Of a DNA stretch of 64,000 nucleotides, positions 1 to 9,253 are shown in pieces. The stretch lies in the NCBI GenBank assembly GCA_034430115.1, contig DAOUFG010000021.1, positions 62,001 through 126,000 of the forward strand, read 5' to 3'. The notes under the pieces were generated by a model that worked only from the letters and a program-made list of their open reading frames with translations, searched no databases and was not told where the DNA came from. The translations under genes and the position numbers were made by a program. This stretch comes from CAIXPS01 sp034430115. GTDB taxonomy: Bacteria > Chloroflexota > Anaerolineae > J036 > Brachytrichaceae. Each line of letters opens with the position of its first letter. The stretch's first letter is position 1.

Positions 1-61
1 AAATACCGTGAATGATAATGAAACGAGCTGAATGCCCTGGCGTTGCAGGAGGCACACTTTG

Positions 62-565
62 GTGGCCGGCACTTATGTCAGTAGCAGCCTGACAGTGACC
101 GAACTGTTCGAGGAATATCGCGAACGGCTGACGCGGTATGCCAACAGCCTGACACACGATTCGGCGCGCGCCGACGACCTGGTGCAGGAGACCTTCATCC
201 AGGCGATGACGCACATCACGTTGCTGAATCAGCTCCATGCCCAGCAACGCCAGACCTGGCTCTACCAGGTGCTCAAGAATCGCTTCCTGGATCAGTTGCG
301 CGCCTACCGGCGTAAGCAGGCTCTGTTCGAACAACTGGCACACCAAAGCCTGAATGACGACACCTTCAGCCCGGCGGCAGCCCTGCCCTATGAACTGTTC
401 GACCTGGTGCCGCTGCGCTACCGCGACCTGCTACGTAAGCGCTACATCCTGGGGCTTAACAGCGAAGAAATCGGCAAGGGACTAGGCATTCCGGCGGCGA
501 CAGTACGTTCACGGTTACGCCTGGCAATCGAGTGGCTACGTGCGCATCAATCTGAGTTCATCTGA
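62..565 (+). CDS. ECF-type RNA polymerase sigma factor
   Basis: About 167 residues, the usual size of an extracytoplasmic-function sigma factor that directs RNA polymerase to a small regulon. The N-terminal half carries the sigma-2 region (helix with ARADDLVQETF, where DDLVQETF is the classical region 2.2 core). The C-terminal part carries sigma-4, with the HTH stretch EEIGKGLGIPAATVRSRL. The reading frame is open from an ATG at 32, but AGGAGG lies at 47-52, so I place the start at GTG 62 (TTG 59 is an alternative). A GATAAT at 14-19 could be the -10. The next gene starts 16 nt after the stop and carries a strong SD, so the two are probably one operon. No recognisable membrane anti-sigma gene follows, so how this sigma is controlled is open. 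Confidence 0.88.
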   Translation: MAGTYVSSSLTVTELFEEYRERLTRYANSLTHDSARADDLVQETFIQAMTHITLLNQLHAQQRQTWLYQVLKNRFLDQLRAYRRKQALFEQLAHQSLNDDTFSPAAALPYELFDLVPLRYRDLLRKRYILGLNSEEIGKGLGIPAATVRSRLRLAIEWLRAHQSEFI

Positions 566-581
566 CAAAAAGGAGAATCAA

Positions 582-1808
582 ATGGAACCGCTAACCGAAA
601 TAGGCAACGTGAATGTTCTGGACCTGCGCAAGGCAACTGAAGCCTCTATTGCGTCGATCAAAAAGATCGGCAACGTCAACCTGGTGTTCTACACTCGCGA
701 AACAGCCGGGCTGATCACACGCATGAACATCGGCAATTTGAACGAGATGGTGGAACTGCCCGAAGGCGTTGGCGTACAGCCGTCGATGGGCGAAAACCTG
801 ATGAACAAGGGGCGCTTCAAGCCCCAGGGGGAACCGCAATACCTCATCTTGATCGGACAGACGATCATAGAGCCAGACGTGACGGAGGAAGACATCGAGC
901 ACAGCGTATCGCACATCCTCGTCATTGGGCAATTCTATTACCCCGAACACTTGGCCGGCGTAATCCAGGCCAAGGCGCGCCTGATCGGCCAGCAGCGCGC
1001 CTACCCTCCCTTCGCGCACACGCACTTCAAGTCATTGACGCTGGATCAGAAATACCTGAACAACCTGACGGACGGATCGGACGTGGCCGTGATGGGCAGC
1101 CTGAAAGTGCCACAAGTGCTGCCCAACGAGCTGCTGGAGCGCAAGCTTCGCAAACTCTTCGTGGCGGACGAGATCACCTGTCACGAAGAGAACGCAATGG
1201 TGATCCAATCTCGCCTGGCGAAGGGATCAGGAGAGGTCGTCAGCGTCCCGGCCGGTTTTGCGCTGGTGGAAAAGGCGCTGCAACTGGACGGCAACGCCAT
1301 CGAATACCTGCCCGCGCGCAAGCTCTATTGCACCGAGCGCGTCGTCATCAGCCCCGAGGTGAATGCCACCACGCTTGACAAGTACCTGGACGCTATCCAG
1401 AGCCGGGAAATGATCATCTGCCCGCAGGCCCTGAAGAGCGTGCTGGCTAAGAAGTGCAATTTGTTTGACACGCGCACCATCTTTTACGACGGTGAATTGA
1501 TGCTGATCGACGATGCGCGCCAGTTGAGCCCGGCACGGCTAAGCGCGATCAAAGGCAAAGCCTCCCTGGTGGTGAGCGGCGAACTAACCATCGACCCCGC
1601 CGTTACGCCTGCGACACTGGCGGATCACTTGCTGAAGGTACACAATGTAGGTCGCATCGCCTGCACACCCGAGCAAATGGGCATCATCGAATCTCTGCTG
1701 GGGCTGCGCGAAGGCGAACTGGCCGACTCTACAAAGGCAAAAGAAGACAAGCAGGAACAGGCCGAGAAAGGGTTGTTCATCGGCAACATGAACTCGCTGG
1801 CGTTGTAA
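582..1808 (+). CDS. uncharacterised protein with repeated IGN(V/L/M)N motifs, sigma-factor partner
   Basis: A 408-residue protein I cannot assign to a family. The start at ATG 582 is fixed by AAAGGAG 8-9 nt upstream; it follows the sigma gene at once. The N-terminus repeats a short motif (EIGNVN near residue 6, KIGNVN near 28, NIGNLN near 49) and the last ten residues hold it again (FIGNMN). The middle is built of alternating predicted beta strands and short helices with recurring G-x-L/V turns, for example VVSGELTIDPAV and a later NVGRIACTPEQ. That suggests a repeated or solenoid-like fold. There is no signal peptide or membrane helix, so it is probably cytoplasmic. A charged Lys/Glu/Gln linker precedes the C-terminal motif. 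Its position suggests a regulator or target of the sigma factor; this is inference only. Confidence 0.75.
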   Translation: MEPLTEIGNVNVLDLRKATEASIASIKKIGNVNLVFYTRETAGLITRMNIGNLNEMVELPEGVGVQPSMGENLMNKGRFKPQGEPQYLILIGQTIIEPDVTEEDIEHSVSHILVIGQFYYPEHLAGVIQAKARLIGQQRAYPPFAHTHFKSLTLDQKYLNNLTDGSDVAVMGSLKVPQVLPNELLERKLRKLFVADEITCHEENAMVIQSRLAKGSGEVVSVPAGFALVEKALQLDGNAIEYLPARKLYCTERVVISPEVNATTLDKYLDAIQSREMIICPQALKSVLAKKCNLFDTRTIFYDGELMLIDDARQLSPARLSAIKGKASLVVSGELTIDPAVTPATLADHLLKVHNVGRIACTPEQMGIIESLLGLREGELADSTKAKEDKQEQAEKGLFIGNMNSLAL

Positions 1809-1863
1809 TGTGTGCCCGGGCAATGAAGACCCTGGGAATGCCCTTCTTCTCGTACTGACATGG

Positions 1864-1886
1864 GTGGCCGAGAACGTCTCGGCCAC
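1864..1886 (+). terminator. hairpin downstream of the sigma operon
   Basis: A 10-bp perfect stem (GTGGCCGAGA pairing with TCTCGGCCAC) with a 3-nt loop, 56 nt after the stop of the preceding gene. No T-run follows, so it is a weak intrinsic terminator or a 3' end stabiliser. The rest of the 1809-2081 gap holds no evident gene. Confidence 0.45.
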
Positions 1887-2081
1887 TCTGCCAAACAGTG
1901 ACGCCTCTATCCTCCCCCCTTTTTAAATCCACCCAAAGATGCTAGTATGCTGTATGAGGGGTTGGCCCTACGTCTGCCCAACGTTTCACAGCAATAAGTC
2001 CGTTATGTGGCCGTTCTCGATCGCGTATTGGTAAAGGGCACATCAATCAAGCTACAATTCATCAACAGGAGGTTTTGGGCC

Positions 2082-3203
2082 ATGGCAAAGACGATTGGCA
2101 TTCTCACGTCAGGGGGCGACAGCCCAGGCTTGAACGCAGCAATCCGTGGCGTAGGCAAAGCCGCACTGCACTTCTACGATATGACAGTGATCGGTTTCCG
2201 TGACGGGTTCCGTGGGTTGATGGAAAACCGCAGCGTGGAACTGGATAGCAACGCACTATCGGGCATCCTCACACTGGGCGGCACCATCCTGGGCACCAGC
2301 CGCGACAAGCCACATCGCATGCCCGTCGGCGGCAAGCTGATGGACATGACCGGCGTCATTGTGGAAAACTACCATCAGCATAACCTCGACGTACTGGTAT
2401 GCCTGGGCGGGGGCGGCACCCAGAAGAACGCCTATCGCCTGGCACAGAAAGGGCTCAACATCATCACCCTCCCCAAGACGATCGATAACGACGTCGCGTT
2501 GACCGACGTCACCTTTGGGTTCGATACGGCGCTCAGCGTCGCAACGGAAGCCATCGACCGGCTGCATAGCACCGCGCACAGCCATCACCGCATCGTGGTG
2601 GTGGAGATCATGGGCAACAAAGTAGGTTGGCTGGCGCTAGGGGCAGGCGTGGCCGGCGGAGCAGACGTCATCCTGATCCCCGAAATCCCCTATGACGTAG
2701 AGAGCATCGCTGCGGCCATCCGCCGGCGCAGCGCCAGCGGCAAGCGCTTCAGCATCGTGGCCGTGGCCGAAGGTGCCATTTCCAAACAAGACGCTGCAAT
2801 ACACCTGGCCGCTCAAGAAAAGGTGAACAAGGCAAAAAACAAGAGCGCGCAAGAAAAAGCGCAAGCAGAATTTGAACAGATTGAATTACAGCACGCCGGG
2901 AACACGCTCCGGCTGGCGGCCCAGCTCGAACAACTCACCGGGCTTGAATCGCGCGTGACGATCTTGGGTTACTTGCAGCGCGGCGGCACACCTTCTGCGG
3001 CGGACCGCCTGCTGGCAACCCGGCTAGGCACGGCCTGCACAGACCTGATCCAGCAAGGGCACTATGGCGTGATGGTGGCCGCGCACGGCGATAACACCCG
3101 GCCGGTCGCACTGGAAGAAGTGGCCGGCAAGTTGAGGTATGTGCCGCCCGATCACCCGTGGGTGGGCACCGCCCGGCGCGTAGGCACCTGCCTGGGCGAT
3201 TGA
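2082..3203 (+). CDS. pfkA: 6-phosphofructokinase
   Basis: Phosphorylates fructose 6-phosphate to fructose 1,6-bisphosphate in glycolysis (cytoplasm). The 373-residue protein has the phosphate-binding GGDSPGLNA (residues 11-19), the catalytic block PKTIDND (131-137), the sugar-phosphate block EIMGNKVGWLAL and the C-terminal GYLQRGGTPSAADR. Start ATG 2082 follows CAGGAGG at 2066-2072; the upstream in-frame ATG at 2007 lacks such a site. At the donor site the sequence is GGGGT (109-113). Family knowledge: E. coli ATP-PFK has Asp103-Gly104 there and PGTIDND, whereas PPi-PFKs have an Asp in place of Gly104 and PKTIDND. This protein pairs a Gly (ATP-like) with PKTIDND (PPi/group III-like), so ATP versus PPi use is unsettled, with ATP-using group III more likely. 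The insert near 235-260 is Lys/Gln-rich. Confidence 0.93.
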   Translation: MAKTIGILTSGGDSPGLNAAIRGVGKAALHFYDMTVIGFRDGFRGLMENRSVELDSNALSGILTLGGTILGTSRDKPHRMPVGGKLMDMTGVIVENYHQHNLDVLVCLGGGGTQKNAYRLAQKGLNIITLPKTIDNDVALTDVTFGFDTALSVATEAIDRLHSTAHSHHRIVVVEIMGNKVGWLALGAGVAGGADVILIPEIPYDVESIAAAIRRRSASGKRFSIVAVAEGAISKQDAAIHLAAQEKVNKAKNKSAQEKAQAEFEQIELQHAGNTLRLAAQLEQLTGLESRVTILGYLQRGGTPSAADRLLATRLGTACTDLIQQGHYGVMVAAHGDNTRPVALEEVAGKLRYVPPDHPWVGTARRVGTCLGD

Positions 3204-3267
3204 ACCATTCATAGGTGCCAAAGCGCGCAGCGCTGCAACACAACGAATAACGCTCATTCATCTATCC

Positions 3268-5286
3268 ATGACGATCTTAGCCAAGTTGCGTCAAATAGCG
3301 TTGCCCCCTGCACACGCGCACAGGCAGTGGGCATTGCTGGCAATCACGACGATGCTGGTGTGGGGAGCCTTCTGTATACGCATCATCAATATAGACAGAC
3401 GCCCCCTGCACTTCGATGAAGGGAACAACGTATTCTTTGGCCAACAATCCCCCGCCGGGCTGCTTTCGTTCAGCCGCCTGACGTTCGATACGGACCCGCC
3501 TGGGCACCGCTTCGCGCTGGGCCTGTGGATGTCGCTGGCCGGACCTTCTCCTTTCGCCATTCGTCTGTTGTCGGTGTTCTTCGGCGTGCTGGCCGTAGCG
3601 ATGCTCTACCGCCTTCTGCGCATGCTCCGGCTGCCGGCAGGGGCCTGCCTGACAGGCGCTGTCATGCTGGCCATCTCACCTTTCGCAATCGACTATTCGC
3701 AACAGGCCAAAGGCTACGCCATGGGGCTGGCCATGGCTCTTCTATCATGGTGGGCCTGGATATTGTGTGACGAACATCGCAGCGGCCGGCGCTCCGGCGT
3801 GCTGGCACCGGCCATCTATGTGCTGAGCACCTGCCTGTTGCTCAGCACGCACTATTACACCGCCCCCGTCCTGTTGATGCAATGGCTATGGTGGCTACTG
3901 GCCAAAAATCATCGTGGGCAAGGGCTGAAGCACATCGCTCGCCAGGCAGTGCAACGGGGCATCGCACAACTGATTGCCTGCCTTCCGATCATTGTCTGGG
4001 TAGCGTTATCGTTGGACACCGCTTTCACCGGCGCAATATGGGTGGACCCGCACGCAGAAGTTCTGTCACCGCCGGTGTTGATCTACCGCATTTTGGCGGA
4101 AATGAGCAGCGGCCAATTTGCTTCTCTGGGGCTCTTGCGAGCCGGCGCAGCCACGTTGATGGTGATCATGGGCGTTGGCACCGTGCAATTGCACCGCTAT
4201 AGCAAAACCGCCCAGGCGCACGCAGACGCGCCACGGGGGGCTTTTTGGCTGGCCGCTTCGCTCATCGTCACCATGCTATGGTCGGTCGCCTGGCAAACGC
4301 GGGTACACTTTTTCTTTCCAAGGTTCCTGCTCTATGCCACGCCTTGCCTGTGTGTATTTGGCGCGGGCTGCACACTTGCGCTCTATATGTTCAACCCGGC
4401 GCGCGACAACACACCCCTCCGAAAGTTCGTCGCCATCGGTCTCCCGGCCAGCGCTTTGGGGGCCATCATCATCACCAATTTGTTGGGCATCCAGGCGCTC
4501 TTTCAGGCGCCGATCGACGCGCAAACCGACTACCGGCCCCTCTTTTCAGCCATCCGCCCATTCGTGAAGCCCGGCGATGCCGCGCTGGGAACCTATATCT
4601 GGATGAAAGGGATGGCCGACAGCTACATGCCGGAGAACCAATCCAAACTGGCGTGGTACTTCGATTCCTACGCGCCAGCCCAGGTGGATGCAGCACTAAA
4701 GTCCGTCAACACGCGGCACTGGCGCACGTGGTCTTTCAATTTCAACCGTGACCCCAACGCGCCAACCACCCTTTCGGTGCATTGGCTACGGCTGCACAAT
4801 GCCTACGCGGGACGGTTTTCCGCCGGCAACCTGATCGGGCTTCTCTTCAGCCGCCCACGTAACGCACGCCCACGTGAATGGGTACAATCAGTCACCTTTG
4901 ATCAACGCATCCGGCTGAGTTACGCTCCCAGCACGGATACGCTCTCACAGGGCGACACGGAAAACGTGCAGTTGAACTGGACGGCGCTACAGACACTGCG
5001 CGAAGACTTCACCATTTTTGTCCATGTCACGGCACCCGATGGACGTTTGGTGGCGCAAAACGACGGAGACGCCATCAACGGCCTGGCGCCGGGGTTCACC
5101 TGGAAGCAGGGCAAAACCCTTGACGACCTGCGTGCCGTGTTGATCCCCGACATTTCTACACCAGGGCCCTATACAATCTGGGTCGGCCTCTATCATCGCG
5201 GCACCGGCAAGCGCCTGCGCACATCTACAGGCGCAGACAGCGTGCCGGTTGGAATCGTCTATCTTCAATCAGCACCCACCTACTGA
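3268..5286 (+). CDS. GT39-like polytopic membrane glycosyltransferase
   Basis: 672 residues with about ten to twelve hydrophobic segments in the first ~400, followed by a ~250-residue soluble tail. The first periplasmic loop contains RPLHFDEGNN, matching the Asp-Glu acid pair of GT-C enzymes of the dolichyl-phosphate-mannose mannosyltransferase (PMT/ArnT) group. These transfer sugars from lipid-phosphate donors to acceptors outside the membrane. The C-terminal part (LSQGDTENVQLNWTAL onward) looks like an Ig-like beta sandwich. The start at ATG 3268 has no good SD; the gene lies 64 nt after pfkA. Donor and acceptor cannot be told from the sequence. Confidence 0.78.
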   Translation: MTILAKLRQIALPPAHAHRQWALLAITTMLVWGAFCIRIINIDRRPLHFDEGNNVFFGQQSPAGLLSFSRLTFDTDPPGHRFALGLWMSLAGPSPFAIRLLSVFFGVLAVAMLYRLLRMLRLPAGACLTGAVMLAISPFAIDYSQQAKGYAMGLAMALLSWWAWILCDEHRSGRRSGVLAPAIYVLSTCLLLSTHYYTAPVLLMQWLWWLLAKNHRGQGLKHIARQAVQRGIAQLIACLPIIVWVALSLDTAFTGAIWVDPHAEVLSPPVLIYRILAEMSSGQFASLGLLRAGAATLMVIMGVGTVQLHRYSKTAQAHADAPRGAFWLAASLIVTMLWSVAWQTRVHFFFPRFLLYATPCLCVFGAGCTLALYMFNPARDNTPLRKFVAIGLPASALGAIIITNLLGIQALFQAPIDAQTDYRPLFSAIRPFVKPGDAALGTYIWMKGMADSYMPENQSKLAWYFDSYAPAQVDAALKSVNTRHWRTWSFNFNRDPNAPTTLSVHWLRLHNAYAGRFSAGNLIGLLFSRPRNARPREWVQSVTFDQRIRLSYAPSTDTLSQGDTENVQLNWTALQTLREDFTIFVHVTAPDGRLVAQNDGDAINGLAPGFTWKQGKTLDDLRAVLIPDISTPGPYTIWVGLYHRGTGKRLRTSTGADSVPVGIVYLQSAPTY

Positions 5287-5300
5287 CGCCGAAACCAAGT

Positions 5301-5331
5301 GGGTCAGGCTCCTTGCGCTGAAGCCTGACCC
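5301..5331. terminator. hairpin between convergent genes
   Basis: A perfect 10-bp stem (GGGTCAGGCT with AGCCTGACCC) and an 11-nt loop, lying between the stop codons of the convergent glycosyltransferase and ABC genes. It could serve both strands. No clear T-run is present on either side. Confidence 0.55.
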
Positions 5332-5337
5332 GCTGCC

Positions 5338-7173
5338 CTATATTTCCTGGCCTTTGAACTGGCTGACGTAGAGATGGTGATAGACCCCGTGCTGATCCAG
5401 CAACTGCTGGTGCGTGCCATGCTCCACAATTTCGCCGTCATTGATCACCAACACGTTGTCGGCATCACGGATGGTGCTGAGGCGGTGCGCGATGACGAAT
5501 GACGTGCGCCCCTGCATCAGACGCAACAGGGACTGCTGAATCCGCACCTCGGTGCGCGTGTCCACCGAGCTGGTCGCCTCGTCCAGGATGAGGATGGCCG
5601 GGTTAGCCAAGATGGCCCGCGCAATCGAGAGCAACTGGCGCTGGCCCTGGCTCAGGTTGCTGGCGCGCTCTGAAAGCATGGTGTGATAGCCCTGCGGCAA
5701 CTGGCGGATGAAGTGATCGGCATCTGCGATGCGCGCAGCCTCCATCACCTCCTCATCGCTAGCCTCCAACCGCCCATAGCGGATATTTTCCATCACCGTA
5801 TTGGAGAAGAGGAAGGTATCTTGCAGCACCAGGCCCAGCCGGTTGCGCAAATCAGCCTTCTTCACGTTGCGGATGTCGTTGCCGTCCACCATGATGCTGC
5901 CGCCGTTGATCTCATAGAAGCGCGTGAGCAGGTTGATGATCGTCGTCTTGCCGGCGCCGGTCGGGCCGACCAGGGCGATGATCTGCCCAGGCTTTGCCTC
6001 CAGCGACATATCCTTGATGATGGGCCGCCCAGGGACATACTGAAACTGCACATGTTCGAAACACACATCACCGTGGATTTTTTCCAGCGGCAATGCGTCG
6101 GGCAGATCCTGCGCTTCCGAACCGGTATCCAGCACCTCAAATACGCGCTCCGCACCGGCCAGCGCACCCTGGATCGTGTTATAGAGGTTCGCCAACTGGC
6201 GCAACGGGTTGATGAAGTTCTGCCCATAGTTGATGAAGGTGGCAATGATGCCCACGCTTACCAGCCCCTGCAGCGCCAGCCAACCGCCCAGCCCGGCCAG
6301 CACGATGACGAAGAAATTGCCCAGCACGTTGGTCAAAGGCATCAGCAGCAAAGCATAGTTGTTGGCGTAGACGCCCGATTCATAAACCGCCTGGTTGCTC
6401 TTGCGAAAGGCTGCGATCACCGAGTCGTTGCGCCGGAAAGCCTTCACGACCTTCTGCCCGCTGATGGCTTCTTCCATCACGCCGTTCAGCTCGCCAAGGT
6501 GGGTCTGAAGCTGCTGGAACCCTTTGCGGGTGTAGCGCGCCACAAACTGTGTGAACCAAAACATGATCGGCACCACCAACAGCGATGCCAGCGCCAGCCA
6601 CCGATCCAGCACAAACATAGCGATCAAGATGCCCGCCATGGAGAGGACGCTGGCAAAGAGCGACGTGACATTCTGGCTCACCGCCTGGTTGATCGCGTCG
6701 ATGTCGTTGGTGAGCCGGCTCATCAACTCGCCGGCGGGGTTGCGGTCGAAGAAGCTGAGCGGCAGCGTCTGCAAATGATGGAACAGGTCCCGGCGCATCT
6801 GCTTCAAGGCACGCTGTGAGACGCCTGCCATGGTCCAGTTCGCGATGGCCTGGAACAGGTTGCTCAGCACATACGTCCCCAACATCAACACCACGGTGTG
6901 GATCAACCCTGCCACGTCTTTACGGGCGATGAATTGGTCAATCGCCACGCCCATCAAATAGGGCCCCAGCAACCCCAGGACGGTGTAGATCACAATGAAG
7001 ACGAACACCATGAGCAATGCCCACTTAAAGTTGCCGAAATAACGCACCAGGCGGTTGAGCGTGCTGCGCGGGTCCTTGGCCTTTTCAATTTTGCCCAGGT
7101 TGCGCGGGCCGCGCATTTGCATCGATGCACGCACATCATTACCGCCGGAGCGTGAAGAGGATTGGTAGCTCAT
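5338..7173 (-). CDS. ABC exporter half-transporter (catalytic NBD subunit)
   Basis: 611 residues with six predicted TM helices (ABC_membrane type 1), then a nucleotide-binding domain. Motifs are Walker A GPTGAGKTT, signature LSQGQ (non-canonical; the usual form is LSGGQ), Walker B ILILDEATSSVD with the catalytic Glu, and switch His in VIAHRLST. The ATG overlaps the stop of the upstream ABC gene by 4 nt (ATGA), so the two are translationally coupled and should form a heterodimer. In heterodimeric exporters such as TM287/288 and BmrCD, one subunit keeps a full Walker B and His while its signature serves the degenerate site; this subunit fits that role exactly. Its substrate (drug, lipid or peptide) is unknown. 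A 35-residue basic N-terminus precedes TM1. Confidence 0.92.
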   Translation of the reverse strand: MSYQSSSRSGGNDVRASMQMRGPRNLGKIEKAKDPRSTLNRLVRYFGNFKWALLMVFVFIVIYTVLGLLGPYLMGVAIDQFIARKDVAGLIHTVVLMLGTYVLSNLFQAIANWTMAGVSQRALKQMRRDLFHHLQTLPLSFFDRNPAGELMSRLTNDIDAINQAVSQNVTSLFASVLSMAGILIAMFVLDRWLALASLLVVPIMFWFTQFVARYTRKGFQQLQTHLGELNGVMEEAISGQKVVKAFRRNDSVIAAFRKSNQAVYESGVYANNYALLLMPLTNVLGNFFVIVLAGLGGWLALQGLVSVGIIATFINYGQNFINPLRQLANLYNTIQGALAGAERVFEVLDTGSEAQDLPDALPLEKIHGDVCFEHVQFQYVPGRPIIKDMSLEAKPGQIIALVGPTGAGKTTIINLLTRFYEINGGSIMVDGNDIRNVKKADLRNRLGLVLQDTFLFSNTVMENIRYGRLEASDEEVMEAARIADADHFIRQLPQGYHTMLSERASNLSQGQRQLLSIARAILANPAILILDEATSSVDTRTEVRIQQSLLRLMQGRTSFVIAHRLSTIRDADNVLVINDGEIVEHGTHQQLLDQHGVYHHLYVSQFKGQEI

Positions 7174-8951
7174 GCCCGCACCTCCTTTGCGCCGGCGGAG
7201 ACCGCTTCTTCGAGGCGCATACCACCTCCGAGTTGCGAATCGTAAATCTCGCGATAGATGGGGCTGGTTTGCATTAGCTCCTTATGCGTCCCTTGCGCTG
7301 CTACGCGCCCCTTATCGATGACGATAATCTTGTCGGCCTTCAGCACGGTGCTAATGCGCTGCGCGACGATAAAACTGGTGCTGTGATGCATCAACTCATC
7401 CAGCGCATCCTGGATCTTGGTCTCGGTCTCCACGTCCACCGCGCTGGTGCTGTCGTCCAGGATCAAGATGCGTGGGCGCATCAACAACGCCCTGGCGATG
7501 GCGATGCGCTGCTTCTGGCCGCCGGAGAAGTTCGAGCCGCGCTCCTCCACGTGCGTGTCGTAGCCGCCCGGCATGCTCATGATGAAGTCGTGCGCCTGCG
7601 CCGCCTTGGCGGCGGCAATCACTTCCTCATCGCTGGCACCGGGGCTGCCGTAACGAATGTTGTCGCGCACGGTGCCGGTGAACAAAACCGACTCTTGCGG
7701 GACGATGCCCACCTGCGCCAGGAGCGAGTCCTGCTTGATCTGGCGGACATCGATGCCGTCGAACAGTATCTTCCCGCCGGTCACATCGTAAAAACGCGGC
7801 ACCAGGTTGATCAGCGTGGATTTGCCCGCGCCGGTCGCGCCCAGGATGGCGACCGTCTGGCCCGGTTCAGCGACCAGGCTCACGTCTTCCAACACCTTTT
7901 CGTCGCCATTGCCGATGTAATTGAACGATACGTGGTCAAACGTCACTTGCCCGGAGGTATGGGCGGGTAATTCCACCGCATCCGGCGCATCTTGCACTTC
8001 GGGCACTGTCTCGAAGATTTCGTTCATACGCTGCACCGAGGCGACTCCGGCTGCCAAGGTGTTGGAAAGCATGGTCATCATGATCAGCGGCGACATGGTG
8101 GTGAGCAGGTAATTGGTGAAAGCCACGATCTGCCCCAGCGACATGTTGCCCTGGATGACCTGCAACCCGCCCGCGTAGATCACGATCGCCATCCCGATAT
8201 TGATGCACACCGTCAATAGAGGGCCCATGGACGACATGAACTGCATCACCTTGATCGAGTGGAGCGTCAGGTCTTCGTTCGCGCCTTCAAAGCGTTCGCC
8301 CTCAAAATCGGCGCGCACGAATGACTTCACCAGGCGCACACCGGAGATGTTCTCTTGCAATACCGTGTTCATGCGGTCCAGCTTTTGCTGCACGGTGTGG
8401 AAGAGCGGTTCCATCTTGCCGGCGAATAGGATAATCAACACCGAGGTCACCGCCAGCAGCGGCAACATGGTCGAGGCCAAGCTGGGCGACGTGTTGATCA
8501 TCAGAATCAGGCTACCGACCATCATGAGCGGCGCGCGCGAACCGATGCGTAGTGAAATCTGGACCAGGTTCTTCAACGCCGCAACGTCACTCGTCAGGCG
8601 CACGATCAACTGCCCGGTGCGTTGTTGATCCAGATTGCCATACGAATAGGCCTGGATCCTCATAAACAACGCCTCGCGCAGGTCGCGCGCCACACCCTCA
8701 CCCACCTGAATTGAGAAGATGTTGTTACCAATGGCGATCAACGTATCCAAGACGGATATGCCGATCATGATCGCCGCTGTTGAAAGGACAACGGCCTGAT
8801 CCTGGCGGTTAATTCCCTGGTCAATGATGCGTTGGATCAAACGTGGGATGGACAGATCGAGAACCACCATGAGACACAACGAAATAAAAGCTAAGACAGC
8901 CGGTTTCCAATATGGCTTGATAAATCTTAAAACCCTGCGCATATGATTCAT
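7170..8951 (-). CDS. ABC exporter half-transporter (degenerate NBD subunit)
   Basis: 593 residues: an N-terminal six-helix exporter domain and a C-terminal NBD with Walker A GATGAGKST and canonical signature FSGGQ. The residue after the Walker B Asp is Asp instead of the catalytic Glu (LILDDSTSAVD), and the switch His is Gln (IVAQRIST). These are the two substitutions expected for the low-hydrolysis site of a heterodimeric ABC exporter. It is the first gene of the two-gene operon and overlaps the next by ATGA. The start at 8951 (ATGAATCATATG) has no strong SD; the ATG at 8942 is an alternative. The two proteins together make a full efflux pump of the inner membrane. Confidence 0.92.
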   Translation of the reverse strand: MNHMRRVLRFIKPYWKPAVLAFISLCLMVVLDLSIPRLIQRIIDQGINRQDQAVVLSTAAIMIGISVLDTLIAIGNNIFSIQVGEGVARDLREALFMRIQAYSYGNLDQQRTGQLIVRLTSDVAALKNLVQISLRIGSRAPLMMVGSLILMINTSPSLASTMLPLLAVTSVLIILFAGKMEPLFHTVQQKLDRMNTVLQENISGVRLVKSFVRADFEGERFEGANEDLTLHSIKVMQFMSSMGPLLTVCINIGMAIVIYAGGLQVIQGNMSLGQIVAFTNYLLTTMSPLIMMTMLSNTLAAGVASVQRMNEIFETVPEVQDAPDAVELPAHTSGQVTFDHVSFNYIGNGDEKVLEDVSLVAEPGQTVAILGATGAGKSTLINLVPRFYDVTGGKILFDGIDVRQIKQDSLLAQVGIVPQESVLFTGTVRDNIRYGSPGASDEEVIAAAKAAQAHDFIMSMPGGYDTHVEERGSNFSGGQKQRIAIARALLMRPRILILDDSTSAVDVETETKIQDALDELMHHSTSFIVAQRISTVLKADKIIVIDKGRVAAQGTHKELMQTSPIYREIYDSQLGGGMRLEEAVSAGAKEVRA

Positions 8952-9253
8952 TTCTACAATTCACACTCTCTACCGAGTAATTACTTTATTGTGATGTCAG
9001 GACCTGTGTCGTCTATAGAAGAGTGTGCAACGGTGCACTGGCGAGGTGCGGGCTGCCAGTTCCCCTGCGGATGGAGCGATAGTATAAACCCATCCGGATG
9101 TATTGAGAACAACTTGCACAGCTATATTTCACCACTCATCGCTCCTACTCTCCAACTAACCACACACGCAACACACCAATTACTAAAATAATCGCGTATT
9201 GCTTTAGCACAAGCAACGATATCTTGCTATACTTCTATTGGCAGTTATTGCCT
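8952..9253. other. divergent intergenic region, AT-rich
   Basis: About 300 nt between the ABC operon (leftward) and the CAP protein (rightward), clearly AT-richer than its flanks. The only strong signal is an extended -10, TGCTATACT, at 9226-9233 on the plus strand. This places the CAP-gene transcription start near 9240, about 14 nt before ATG 9254. I see no gene or structured RNA here. Confidence 0.4.

Noticed and set aside
9224..9253. TTG start of the CAP-domain gene
   Set aside because: Overlaps the TGCTATACT promoter element; ATG 9254 lies after the predicted transcription start.
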